Below, one piece after another: positions 45,590 through 56,630 of a DNA stretch of 64,000 nt (its first letter is position 1; the number at the start of each line of letters is the position of its first letter). Below the pieces are notes generated by a model, which ran no database searches, had not been told where the DNA came from, and saw only the letters and a program-made list of their open reading frames with translations. This stretch comes from Tremella fuciformis. Lineage: Eukaryota > Basidiomycota > Tremellomycetes > Tremellales > Tremellaceae. The stretch spans positions 744,001 through 808,000 of the forward strand of contig CP136496.1 in NCBI GenBank assembly GCA_032768795.1, written 5' to 3'. The position numbers were made by a program, and so were the translations under genes.

Positions 45590-46513
45590 ATGAACTCGCT
45601 CCGGAAAAAACTGGGCGGCCTCATACCCAGCGACGTGAGCCCTGCGCCAGGTTACAGGAAGGGGAGAGGCTAACGGCCAGGGCGCGCGCGACGCACTGCA
45701 GAACGTCCTGACTGTCGAGTGGGCCGGGCACAAGACGGTCCTGGTCGAGGTGCCCGCGATGCCGGGGTCCGGCTCGGCGTCAGCGTCGGGCTCGATGTCG
45801 TCCCGGTTCAATGGGGGCGGGGAGATGGAGATGAGCGGGATGGGCCGGGATAGGGAGCGGCCGCGCGGCGAGTACGAGCGGCTCGACGGGTGGTTTGACG
45901 AGGTGGGTCGGGCGGTCTCGCGCGGCGAGATGTCTCGCCGCGTCAACGAGTCAAGAAGGGGGAGGAGGGCTGACGGCAGGACGAGCGCGCGTACCTCAAC
46001 CGGCCCGTCGAGTCGCACAGGCGCTCATCCGCCTCCGCCACGGCACAGGCCTCGTCAGGATCCGGATCAGGCTCAGCCTCTGGCCAGCGCCGGCCGCCGG
46101 CGGCGCACAGCCGCTCGCTGCCCGCATCAGCAGCGAAGAAGCTGCCTCCCTTGCCGGCGCGCCCGACGACGGCCAACCCGTTCGAAGATGACGAGGACGA
46201 CTTCTTCCCGGACCCAGTGGGACCGCAGCAGCACTACAGACAGCGACAGATGGCCGAGGAGACCGAGTGGGACTACCCGTCGTCGCTCTCGCACTGGGGC
46301 GGCGAGTGGCGTCCTGCCCCTGGATCTGCATCTGCATCTGGGCAGGCGGCGGGTCCGGGCGGGGCGGCGGGTAAGGGGGGAGGGAAGAAGAAGGAGAATC
46401 CGTGGAAGGTCGAGGAGCGGTTTGGCGTGGCCAGCGTGACGAGCCCCACGTTCAGCATGGGCAGTCAGAGCAGTAAGGCCACCAGCAGGGAGAGCGAGGA
46501 TCCGTTCCGCTAG
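45590..46513 (+). CDS. Unrecognised low-complexity protein
   Basis: Three exons (45590-45634, 45681-45902, 45980-46513) give 266 aa. It starts MNSLRKKLGGLIPSD, with GARDALQNVLTVEWAGHKTV as the only folded-looking part. A long Ser/Gly/Ala-rich stretch then leads to TANPFEDDEDDFFPDPVGPQ and ETEWDYPSSLSHWGGEW, ending SKATSRESEDPFR. NPF and DPF tripeptides of this kind bind EH-domain and AP-2 ear proteins in endocytosis, so an endocytic adaptor role is possible but inferred. GC content is very high. Splice sites are canonical and each junction keeps the frame. Confidence 0.6.
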
Positions 46514-46594
46514 CTGGCGAGCTGGCCCGCCGGCCCGCCCGGATAGGATTGTGTGCGCTACGACGGGGCAGCGTCAAGGACATTATACATCTTT

Positions 46595-46622
46595 CTGTCT
46601 GTCTGTCTGGCTGTCTGGCTGT
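46595..46622 (+). repeat. CTGT/CTGG microsatellite
   Basis: A short tetranucleotide tract (ctgt repeated, with ctgg variants) sits just after the stop of the preceding gene, probably in its 3' UTR. Confidence 0.6.
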
Positions 46623-46745
46623 TATATGTGTTTCGTGTCGCCATGAGTGTCGTTGTATCGGCCATGTCTTGTACAATGATATGCAGTGTATGGTTGGTAT
46701 GCGCAATGCTCGATGCTCGGTGCTGCCGGGTGTTTGGGCTTACTG

Positions 46746-48469
46746 CTACGCCTCCCGCCACACCCCAGTCCACATGTTGAAGTTGTATCGCTCGCCATTG
46801 TCAACAATTTCCCTCCCCTGGCCCGCGAGGACCACCGCTGCCCCCGCCGTGAGCTCGAAGCGTACTTGGCCAGCGGTGAACGGGACCGTCAGAGCGTTGG
46901 ACCGTCCCGCTCGCAAGTGCCTCGTGTGGAGGTTGGGACCGTTACGAATATGCAGCGAGTGTTGCAGTGTCGACTGGGGCACGAGCACAAGGACGTTGAT
47001 CAAGTCTTGAGCCTGTCGATCAGCTCCTCCCTTTAGCGTAAAATCCTTTCGAAGCCCGTGAGTCCGTATGACTCACCCACTCGGCGTGGTCCGGCCTGCC
47101 GACATCGTCCGACGCGGCCGTCATATCCCGCCCATGCGGCCTGTACCACATCCACAAGACCACTTCGTCCTCCACCTCCGGCGCAAGCCCCTTCCACCTC
47201 TGCGCAAAGTACCACGTCATTTCGCGAAACGCGTCGTGGGGCATCCCATCTGTCCACGCCTCCGAGCCCGGTTGTGCCCCAAGCACAGGAGCGATGGCGT
47301 GCGATTCGCCATGGTCGTTCCACGATATCACTTGCACTATCGCTGGAGAATGTCGAGGAGGAAGCTCAAGCAGCTGTTGCCACCGCGTAGGAAGTAGAAG
47401 GTCGTCCGAGCGGTCTAAAATCAGTTCTAAGCAGTTCGTTCGCCATTCACACGCACATATCCAGTTCTTGTTGAATGCCCACTGGCCCGTCACGCCATAG
47501 TGCGTAAAGAATAGAGGCGATACGGCGGCCATGTACGGCTTTTCCTGATTGTCAGCTTCTACTCACTCAAGCAAGTTGTTCAGCTGACGCTGTGTAAGAA
47601 CGGCTGGTCCTCCCGCAGGTCGATTGTCTCATTGCGCATCGGCCTGCCATCAACCACTGCTTGCCACGAACATACCCGCCGCCTGACCTACCAAGCATTG
47701 TTCCAGGCAAAGGTCCCGTCCACGTAGTCCAACTTGAGTATTTCTTCGGGTGGCAGGAAGAAAGACGGCATGAAAAAGACCTGTTATGAGCTAGACTCGG
47801 CCTCATTCGAGCCTACTGACGGGATGAGCAAGCTGCTTGTTCAGGGCAGGTAGCCATCCTTCCCAGCCCTGCTCGCCAAACGATACCGAGTGGCCACTGA
47901 ATGACGACAAGATTGGCCGCTCCCCCCATAACAGCTGCGCCGGCGAGGAGATGACGCTGAGCACCTTCTGAACCAGAGTTTCGCCGTCTTCGCGCGTCGA
48001 CGATGGCAGGACGTTCATGTCGAGCGATAAGAATAGCTTGAAGTCCGACCTTCTCCCAGCTGCCAGTCGGTATGCCGTTTGCGCCTGTGATAATTGCCAG
48101 TCTTCAGGCCCAAGATTCAACGCGAAGCCGTCCCTTCTAGTCAGATTCTCCTGTATCTTCAAGATACTGACGCACAAGCCCGTCCCCTCGGCGAGGTCGA
48201 ACGTTTTGCTCCAGTCCTCTTCAGTGAAGGGGAAGGTGTTCCCCAGCTTTGCGAGTCAGCTTTGAGAAAGAGAACACTGAACCAGGACTCACCATGAAGT
48301 GAGCCACGACCAGTCTTTCCGGCTCGCCTTCGTGCTGACCCTCCTGCCTGCTCGACCTCGATCGACCACGGAAACCCATCTTGAGCAGCTGCATGATTCC
48401 GAAGAAGCAGAGGACAGCAAGTAACGGTCGGAAGTAGGGATGCTGGGTGAGGCTCTTGCTCATGTCCAT
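46746..48469 (-). CDS. Membrane-anchored GH71 alpha-1,3-glucanase
   Basis: Glycoside hydrolase family 71 enzymes cut alpha-1,3-glucan, a wall polymer that in basidiomycete yeasts anchors capsule. The protein starts MDMSKSLTQHPYFRPLL and has a signal-anchor segment LLAVLCFFGIMQLLKMGF, so it is probably a type II membrane or secreted-side enzyme. Family blocks are clear: ERLVVAHFMLGNTFPFT, KLFLSLDMNVLPSS, VFFMPSFFLPPEEILKLDYV, DGTFAWNNAW, MAAVSPLFFTHYG, FNKNWI and the hallmark VQVISWNDHGESHAIAPV. The C-terminal about 85 residues (VLVPQSTLQHSLHIRNGP onward) form a beta-rich appendage ending VWREA. At least six exons are needed. The gene converges with the low-complexity gene. Confidence 0.85.
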
Positions 48470-50753
48470 CCGTCCCGTCCGACCCAAGCTGTGCCAAAAC
48501 TTTTGGGCTCGGTCCCCTATCTCCGAGAGTCAGAGTCAGAAACGCAGAAACGAGAGACGAAATGATCTCGGAACACCAAAGGGATGAAACCGTTCCTGGC
48601 AGCGGCGATCTGAAACCACGTGGTTTCAGATTCCGATGTAATGCTTTTGATCCCGTCTCACCCTTTAAGATACGCCCTCGAGACTCGAGACTTGACTTTT
48701 TGTCCCCTCTCTTTGCATTCGCCTCTCTTTCACTTGACGACCGTCTTCTTGAACACCCTCTTTGTCTTGGCCATGTCAGATCCACTGGGCTATTCAACGT
48801 CAACCGCCTCAACAAGCTCACACGATCCGGCCCCAGGGACAGTCACAATAAACACGAGGCAGCCTGACTAGTGCTGATGGCTTGCCATCCCTGATGCCTC
48901 GAGGCTGCAATCCCACCGCATCACCATGGCCCGGATCGGGAGCAGCTGGGACTCGCCCTCGTAGCGCGCGACTCAGTCCTCGCGGCCGAAGACCGGCAGA
49001 GCCGGTCGACCTCGCTACATCGGGCATGATGCGATCCCGCCTCTGCACAACTCCTGCGCACGATCAAAAGGGTCTGGACGCGTCTCTGTGTTCGTGATGG
49101 GGCACCGAGACAAAGAGCTACAAACCCGTCATAGGCCTCTCTGACGACGCTACCCAAGCGACAAAAGCGGTTCTGGTGCGTGTGACGACATGAAGGGCAA
49201 CGAGCCTGTTTGTCTCCTTTGCCTGGCACAAGCCGAACGATCTTCCCGGGATCGTCCCCTCACCGCCTCGACGAAGTTGTCTGCCTTTCTCATTGTGTCT
49301 GTCCCTCTTTGATCCGGTTCCGGCTGTCTCACTCACAAACCGGCTCGGGAGAAGCAAAGGGCGACGAGGACCAAAGGGCGAGATGAAGAGCAGGCAAGGG
49401 GGGCGATCCTCGAGTCGCACGCCCTGTTGTCTCCCCTTTGTTCAGCCTGTTGCACTGTTTATCGTACGACTGATGCCTGCTAGTTGACACTGATGCTGAT
49501 GCTCCTCCCTCCGACCGAAAGACCAAAGGGGTGTCTGCGACTCTCTCTCCTTCGCGTCGTCGGCGGTCTTGTCCTCTTCTTTAGGGGACCGTCGCAGACG
49601 ATGAAGATGACGACGACGAACGAAACGATGAGAAGCCATCACTCTGTTGTATCCCGGGAACAAGTAGCATCAACGCGGCCATGCAAATCCGCCGGTCGGC
49701 CATGAGTCTACGCTTCTCCGTCCCCCAATCAATCCATGAAGCCCAGGGAATAGGCCAAGGGGCGAATCTCTCAAAAGGCCGATAGGTCAGGTCCCCACGT
49801 CTTACTCTTTTTCTTCATTCTCTCAACTCTCTCCCCTCGCCACCCATCCCTATCCACCCTATCTTGTTCTGGGCATAGCAGCATATTTCTTTTCGGGTTC
49901 CAAGCACGTCACCCATACCCCTTATCGCAACAACAGCAACAACACAGCTACCAACAACTCGACGACAACAGCACCGTCGCCCCCAACAACTACCCTCCGC
50001 ATCACTGTTCCAACCAGTGCCTACTTCCAGGTCCACCAATCGCTTCGGCTTTGTTCTCATTTCGCTTTTTTCTTCTCGTCTCTTTCAGGTCTTCCGTTTC
50101 TCACTGCTCGACAACGTCTTTCTCTCTCGGCTCGGTGTCACAATAGGTCGTTCACTCATCGTCTTTGCCACCCGGATCTCGGTTCTCTTTTCTTGAGCTC
50201 ACATCGTCTGGTCTCTTGTCTCTTTTCTTGCTTTCTCTTTTTCTTCTCGAGCATCTCTCCCGGTTTCTTTTGTAGGATCGACCATTTTTGTCCCCTTTCA
50301 TCGACTCGTCGTCACGACCTGCAACGCCCTGCATAGCCGCTCCAACACAAACCTCACCCGACGGTCAACAAAAGACAGCATTGAGGTACGGCGGACCACA
50401 GAACAACATATCTCGACCCTCTTCACGAAACCCTTGACGGCCTTCACGACCTCGTCACGATCAATAAGAGTCCACAAACAAACATTCAGCAGGTGAGTAG
50501 CGCGTCTGAACCCTTATTGTCCTCGTCCCAAGCCGTCTCTCGGCCGCCCTGGGGCGGTGGCGAGGCGCCCTCCTACAGTCCCGATTCGCCCCACCAGATG
50601 AGCCAGTGACAGATCCTCTGATCCGTCCAACTGCCGTCGCGCTCCTCGCCCTCAATCCTCCCGGCTAGCTGGTGCCTCGTCGCGTCCCCCCTCTTTCCCG
50701 TCACCCTGAGAAAATAGTGTCAAGCGCTATGAACTGATACACAGATCAACTCC
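48470..50753. promoter_or_regulatory. 2.3-kb divergent region with long bHLH leader and 5' UTR intron
   Basis: No coding frame is convincing. From about 50050 to 50280 the plus strand is strongly CT-rich, as in leaders of fungal regulators. A likely 5' UTR intron has donor AG|GTGAGTAG at 50493 and acceptor ACACAG at 50744, 9 nt before the bHLH ATG at 50754. Long regulated leaders like this are typical of transcription-factor genes. Confidence 0.5.
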
Positions 50754-52338
50754 ATGTCTGCGAATCCCATGACTCACACCCCTCCTCAATCTTCCCCCGA
50801 CTCGGATTCCTACAACGCTCCACTGTGCGAAGAGGATATCTTTGACGCATCAACATTCCCATGTGGGTGTACGCTCTGTCAAGCGGCAGTCCGATGGCTG
50901 ACAGGCAGTCCTACAGCCCTCTCTGATGGAGCCGTGGCTGGCCAGTCCTGAGCTAGGACCAGAGGAGTTCACTATCCCAGCAATGCAACAAGATACCCAA
51001 GAAACGGGTGCCCAAGACATCGGCTTGGGCTTCGAGAATAGTGAGGATGGCCTCAATCATGGTTGACCTCAGCTGACGTGGACAGGATCGTCCGATGGAG
51101 GCTTTAGCGGTTTCGGCAATCTCATGATCGGCTCGCCCACTGGGGCTCATCAAGACACAGGCGGCCTTCATCACTACGGGGCACAGTCATACTCGGTAGC
51201 CGCAAGCAACCCTCATTTCTTCCATCCCTATCGACAAAGTCGTGAGTCCTATACACGCGCCAATCTGCCCAATATGGCTGTTTTTATGAGCCACATTGCT
51301 TACCTTCAGTGCGTGGGCCTCGATCTCCCCAGCAACGACCTATATCGCCCCTCACCACGCCTCCTGGCTCAGGCGGATCTGGCCACATCATCCCTCTCCA
51401 ACATTCGCCCGGCATCAGTCCGGCCATGATCTCCCCCGGTTCCATCCTGTCCAGCATGTCCGACTCACCCACTGGTCACTGGGGAGCTGCTATCCCCTAT
51501 CCCGGTGGCGGCACGCCTCTGCACTCCATCGATCAGCTCGCCACCACTCCTCCGACGGGGATGCTACCACTCGGAATGATGCCTGGCTTTCCGTACTCGA
51601 CACAGCAGGTGGCAGTCACGGCACCTTCGCCCGCACCGAGCAGAACGAGGCGACAGTCGAGGCCAGCAGCGACGCGGCGACAGCAGGCTCTCAAGCGAGA
51701 GAACGATCTGGATGATGATGACGATGATCTGAGCGACGACGAAGGCAGGCAGCCAGGCCCATCGCGTCTTGGTCTCGACCCTGTCGCTGAGTGAGCCTTA
51801 CTTCCATGGCTATGGCACATGATCTCTGACCACTAGTGGTGCTGAGCGTATCAATGTTCCCCACCGTCGCGAAGACATTCGCAAAGCGCGCATCGAGTCT
51901 GAGCAGGTGAGCACATCGTCGGTTAGCGAGCTCGCTTGACCTTCCGTTCCTGGTATTCCGTCATGTATGCTGACCACTAGCGCCGTCGTGACGAGCTGCG
52001 CGAGGGCTTCAAGCGTCTCAAGGACAGCCTTCCAGCGACCAACCAACGGTCTTCCAAGGCCAATCTGCTCGACAGAGGTGAGCTATTGGCCCGATCCTTG
52101 GCAGCTGACTGAGCCGCCAGCTGTCGCCCACATCCAATCAATGGGCAACGCCAACACATACCTCTTGAATCAGCAAGAGTCGATGTTGCGCGAAATCGAA
52201 GCTCTCCGATTGTAGGTTCATCTGCCACGTACAGTTCATTGAAGCTGATTCGTCAGAAACAATTCGGAGCTTGTGCATGCCGTGGCAGCGAACGCGCGCG
52301 CTGGGTCTAGCCCCCGTTCCACCGGCGGCAAGTCCTAG
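50754..52338 (+). CDS. bHLH transcription factor
   Basis: Eight exons (50754-50862, 50909-51040, 51086-51241, 51310-51790, 51837-51906, 51981-52077, 52121-52211, 52257-52338) give 405 aa. The N-terminal 280 residues are disordered and Ser/Pro/Gly-rich (SPGISPAMISPGSILSSMSD). A basic stretch ALKREN and an acidic run (DDDDDDLSDDEG) follow. The basic region HRREDIRKARIESEQRRRDE carries the His-Glu-Arg type contacts of E-box binders, then LREGFKRLKDSLP, loop, and SSKANLLDRAVAHIQSMGN. A leucine-rich helix LLNQQESMLREIEALRL extends helix 2. The domain is split by introns at EQ|RRR and DR|AV. It is probably a nuclear DNA-binding dimer; targets unknown. Confidence 0.88.
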
Positions 52339-53709
52339 ACTCGAAAAAAGGATTCGCAGAAGAGCTTGCTGGTCAAGCGAGACCCCATCTGGTATGGATC
52401 TTTGTGGGGCTATTGGTACTCCGACAGGCGCGGTAAGTCCTGCTATCAGCTGTGTATTGATTGCTGATGCCCAGGACCCATGATGCAGGACATCGTCATC
52501 TCGCTTCTTCTCCATCAGCTTTTTCGTCCATCTCCAGCTCTGTGCGCATACTTGTCCATACGGCATCTCCTTTCATTACCTCGGCCATTCGACTTGTTCA
52601 GACTTATCGATACGCTGTGTATGGCCCCAACCCTAATCATCCAGTTGTGCATATCATCGACTCCGGCTATCCCACTTGTTCCTCCGCACGACTCGACGAT
52701 CCGATGAACGCATGACCGTTTGACCGACGACGGCTTCCTTTTCTTTTGGCTATTGACGACCCAACCACGATGTACAGCCTGTGCAAAGCTCGACTCGCCC
52801 GGTTTCTTTTTCCTTTCCGGCTCGGCAGACCGATTCCCATTTCCGCGTGATCACCAAAGCACAAGTATACACCCACATCATCGTTACTGCCACTGTATCC
52901 ATATCGAGCCATCACTACTCGCCTATCTCGGCGCGACCTGTCATTTGCATATATCCCTGTCTTTATGGCCGACGGCGACTCCCACCTGCCTTACGCTCGT
53001 CTCGACTTCTTCCAGATACGTATCCCTTATCCGACTATCCTCTGCCACCTGCATGTGCACATCACATTCTCGACAAGATGAGGATAGCGCCGAGCGTTGC
53101 TTCCTCCCTCGTGCCGGCCACGACGGGACGATGGATCCCCAATCTCGACAAAAGCCGAATACGATCAAGCCCGGTAGCCTGGTGTTGCTTCGACCTCGCC
53201 TGCTCTTTACTTTCCCAGCCTAGGGGGAAAGTGAAAGCGGTTCGATGGTTGTTGGACCGAGCTTCGATCTCCCCTTCTCCGACCCTTCCTGCCATCCGAC
53301 TCCTCTACGCAGATCCGCCCTGCATCCCCCGGCTTGTCCATGCTGGACTCGACAAGCCGACGTGCACTGGAGACCACACGATAGTCCTGGCGATTGCTCT
53401 TCTTTCCGAGAGAAAGAAGTTGGATCGTGTACGTCTGAGCGCTTCTGCTCTTTGTTATATAGCTATTCTCTCGAACCCGACGGGAAGGGTATTGTAGATA
53501 GGCTTGTTCATAGTCTTGTGGATAGCGTGGCCGTATGAAACACGTGAAAGATACTTCTCTCAATTGGATCTAGCTAATGGCTCACCCGATACGGTACATA
53601 TGGTACAAGAGGCATAGATGTGACATACACACATGTGCTGAAGTATGCTATGAAGAAATGCTCCGTGTCGGCTGTATCGTCCCGTCGCTAATCGTGACAC
53701 CTGCAATGG
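52339..53709. other. Convergent 3' region, no gene seen
   Basis: A 239-codon plus-strand frame (52781-53497) has no ATG at its start, no recognisable domain and no consistent composition, so it is not called. The region probably holds 3' UTRs of the bHLH and E2 genes. Confidence 0.35.
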
Positions 53710-54838
53710 TCAATCGTCAACTACAATCACATCGTCCGCCTCGGTCCGCGTCCGCTTGGTCGGTCTCCCAGCCGCCGTGCTCGTACTGCCGTGTCCATTG
53801 CCGTTCGCATGACTTCGCCCCGTCCTGCGATCCCGCGTTGATGCTTCTCCGACGACCTCGACATCGCTAGAGGCCGCTGCCAGCTCTTCCTCCGAATCGT
53901 TGAGTTCGATGACAGTACCGCCCTCTGCTCCTGCCCTGCTGCCGTTCGCACGAGACCGCCGCGTACCGGCTATTTGAGGAACAGGCGTGATTGAGGACGA
54001 TGTTGATGACGATGGACGCGTAAATCTCGGTCGGGCTGGAACGGCAGCTGCAATGGCGGGCGTTTTCGCTGATGGTGCAGGTTTTGGCAATGCGTACCTG
54101 CAGCTTCAGCCCATCGATTCTCTGATTCCTGAGATATACATACATCTGCACCCAATCCCGGGCTGTCTGATCGTGCTTCTTCCTATCTCGCTTGTACTGC
54201 TGCGCTATATTCGGCACGAGAGGATCTGCAGGGTTCGGATCGGTAAGGAGGGAGGAGAGTGATAGAATGACCTTATAGAGCGACAAGGCAGGGGACCAAT
54301 TGTGTTTGAGCAGCTGGGCTATTAGCTGTGTGAGGATGACCCTAGCTAAGTCTTACATCTAGACCTGCTCGTCAGCCTCGACCATAACATAGCCAGTCCT
54401 AGCTCACATATCGCTCCCGTGCTTGCGATATTGCAATGATATACTCGTGTGATGAACTGCAATTGTGGCGGAGAAAAGCTGAGCCATCAATCAGCACAGT
54501 GGCAACGAGTGATGCAGGGCTCACGGATAATCATCGGGTACGCGGATATCCACGTCGAAGACCCCGCCTTCGTAGGGTGAGCCGGAAGGACCGGGTAGAA
54601 CAGCCTTCCACGAGAGGATGTTCGACTCGTTGGGCTTCAAAACGATACCGCCTGTATCTTCCTTGGCGAGCTCTGCGATCTGCCATGTCAGCCGAGTAGA
54701 TGGGGTTCTGTACAGGGTGTACATACCTCTTTCTTGATACGCTTGATGACCACCTTAGATTGGTCAGCTTGGAGCTTCAGTCGTTCGAGAGCTGACCGAA
54801 TTAGGTCCCGCGGTGCCGGTTCTCGGCGTGGTCATCAT
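53710..54838 (-). CDS. Ubiquitin-conjugating enzyme E2 (UBE2E/UBC4-like core) with C-terminal extension
   Basis: Seven exons (54838-54797, 54753-54727, 54679-54525, 54478-54408, 54364-54357, 54313-54144, 54097-53710) give 286 aa. The UBC fold reads [19 protein letters not shown], then [60 protein letters not shown] and [18 protein letters not shown], with ARDWVQMYA closing the core. The catalytic Cys is in ICLDLL; its codon is split by an intron (T|GT) and the next exon is only 8 nt. HCN replaces the usual HPN, as in human UBE2E proteins. The 130-residue tail is Pro/Ala-rich, then acidic, ending DDVIVVDD, and contains [14 protein letters not shown], resembling a SUMO-interacting motif. All junctions were fixed by frame and family alignment. 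Confidence 0.88.
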
Positions 54839-55022
54839 AACACTCCCACAGCGTAGAAGGACGGGCGGTCAAACGGTGCAGGAGGTGCGACAGACGTCAG
54901 GCAATGGTCGAAGTTCCGGAGTTCGGCCAATCAACTGATTGAAGAGCCTGAAATTGTCGTTCGTAGGGGTATCAATGATCAGTTGAGCAAGAAGTCGAAA
55001 CGAAGAGGAATCGCGAGAGTAT

Positions 55023-56402
55023 ACTAGGTAGATCGTGCAGGAAAGTGCGCGATAGGGCGTAGCTCGTTATTTCAATTCTTTTTTAGCTCTGAATTTCTAA
55101 TCAGGTATTCAAGTTATTGGTTCTCAGGCAATTTGGAAAACCTAATGCAATTCCTTGTTCTTTGGTTCCGTTAGACATGGGGGGGTGGGACACCCCCCCA
55201 AGACCCCCCCTTGCGCCTAGCGGCGCAGCCATCGCAGCCCTTACGGGTCAAGCATCCGGCAAAGCCGGATGTACTGTAGAACATTGATTAGTTGCAAGCT
55301 AAAGCACTTCATCAAGAGATGCGCAAGTGCTTGTTGGGCATGCTAGGCTGATCAGATGATCATAGGCATGCCAAGCTGGTCACAGGGGCTATGTCACAGC
55401 TGCCACCTGGCAAGCCTATTGCAGTCTTGTCAGACTTGCGCTATTGTAACCATTTTGGTGCAATGATAGGGCAGGGTATGGCAGTAGCTATGTAGGCGAT
55501 TGGTTCTGCTACAGAGATCATTCCATGCATCAGCCTCATGCATAGATCTTTATTCTCTGATGAAAGGCAATTTGGCAAGGACACAATGCATATTAGGATT
55601 GTGCTGATGAAATCAGAATGGCCGGAATTTTCTTATTTAATTCCCCCATTTACCGTTTTCGTTCCAGGGACACCCGCAGAAATTCGCCCCGTAAGAGCTA
55701 CGCTGATGAGAGAGAACTAGGTAGATCGTGCAGGAAAGTGCGCGATAGGGCGTAGCTCGTTATTTCAATTCTTTTTTAGCTCTGAATTTCTAATCAGGTA
55801 TTCAAGTTATTGGTTCTCAGGCAATTTGGAAAACCTAATGCAATTCCTTGTTCTTTGGTTCCGTTAGACATGGGGGGGTGGGACACCCCCCCAAGACCCC
55901 CCCTTGCGCCTAGCGGCGCAGCCATCGCAGCCCTTACGGGTCAAGCATCCGGCAAAGCCGGATGTACTGTAGAACATTGATTAGTTGCAAGCTAAAGCAC
56001 TTCATCAAGAGATGCGCAAGTGCTTGTTGGGCATGCTAGGCTGATCAGATGATCATAGGCATGCCAAGCTGGTCACAGGGGCTATGTCACAGCTGCCACC
56101 TGGCAAGCCTATTGCAGTCTTGTCAGACTTGCGCTATTGTAACCATTTTGGTGCAATGATAGGGCAGGGTATGGCAGTAGCTATGTAGGCGATTGGTTCT
56201 GCTACAGAGATCATTCCATGCATCAGCCTCATGCATAGATCTTTATTCTCTGATGAAAGGCAATTTGGCAAGGACACAATGCATATTAGGATTGTGCTGA
56301 TGAAATCAGAATGGCCGGAATTTTCTTATTTAATTCCCCCATTTACCGTTTTCGTTCCAGGGACACCCGCAGAAATTCGCCCCGTAAGAGCTACGCTGAT
56401 GA
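55023..56402 (-). mobile_element. Two tandem 687-bp repeats with Helitron-like ends
   Basis: Copy 1 (55023-55709) and copy 2 (55716-56402) are identical by eye, head to tail, 6 bp apart (period 693). Read on the minus strand, each runs from A|TCAGCGTAGC to CCTAG|T, the A|TC...CTAG|T pattern of Helitrons, with no target duplication. A 7-bp hairpin with one mismatch (TCGCGCA, loop CTTTCC, TGCACGA) lies 5-9 bases before CTAG. A 9-bp inverted repeat GCGTAGCTC links the two ends (55057-55065 and 55695-55703). A C-rich/G-rich palindrome (TGGGGGGGTGGGAC) lies inside. No Rep or helicase gene is present, so the units would be non-autonomous. A simple tandem duplication of other origin is the alternative. 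Confidence 0.5.
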
Positions 56403-56630
56403 AGCCGAGGTGGGACAGCGTCGCTTGGCTAAACCCCACACACGTGGGCTGCACGTGTCTATCGCGTGGTGTCTGGAACTGGCTGATTCCCGAGCTCCTC
56501 CTTTGAGGATGCATTGTGCGAGCTGAGACAGTCTATACATCACAGGAGGCTGGCCAAACGCGTCCAATGATCTCTCATACCACCCCTACCGACAGCTGCT
56601 TCCTATAACCTAACTTCTTCAGCCGCTGGG

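Noticed and set aside
52781..53497. 239-codon plus-strand open frame
   Set aside because: No ATG start, no domain, mixed composition; more likely 3' UTR of the bHLH or E2 gene.
55023..56402. Mitochondrial DNA insertion as the source of the tandem repeats
   Set aside because: GC-cluster-like palindromes suggested it, but no mitochondrial gene or tRNA is present and the defined borders and hairpin fit a mobile element better.
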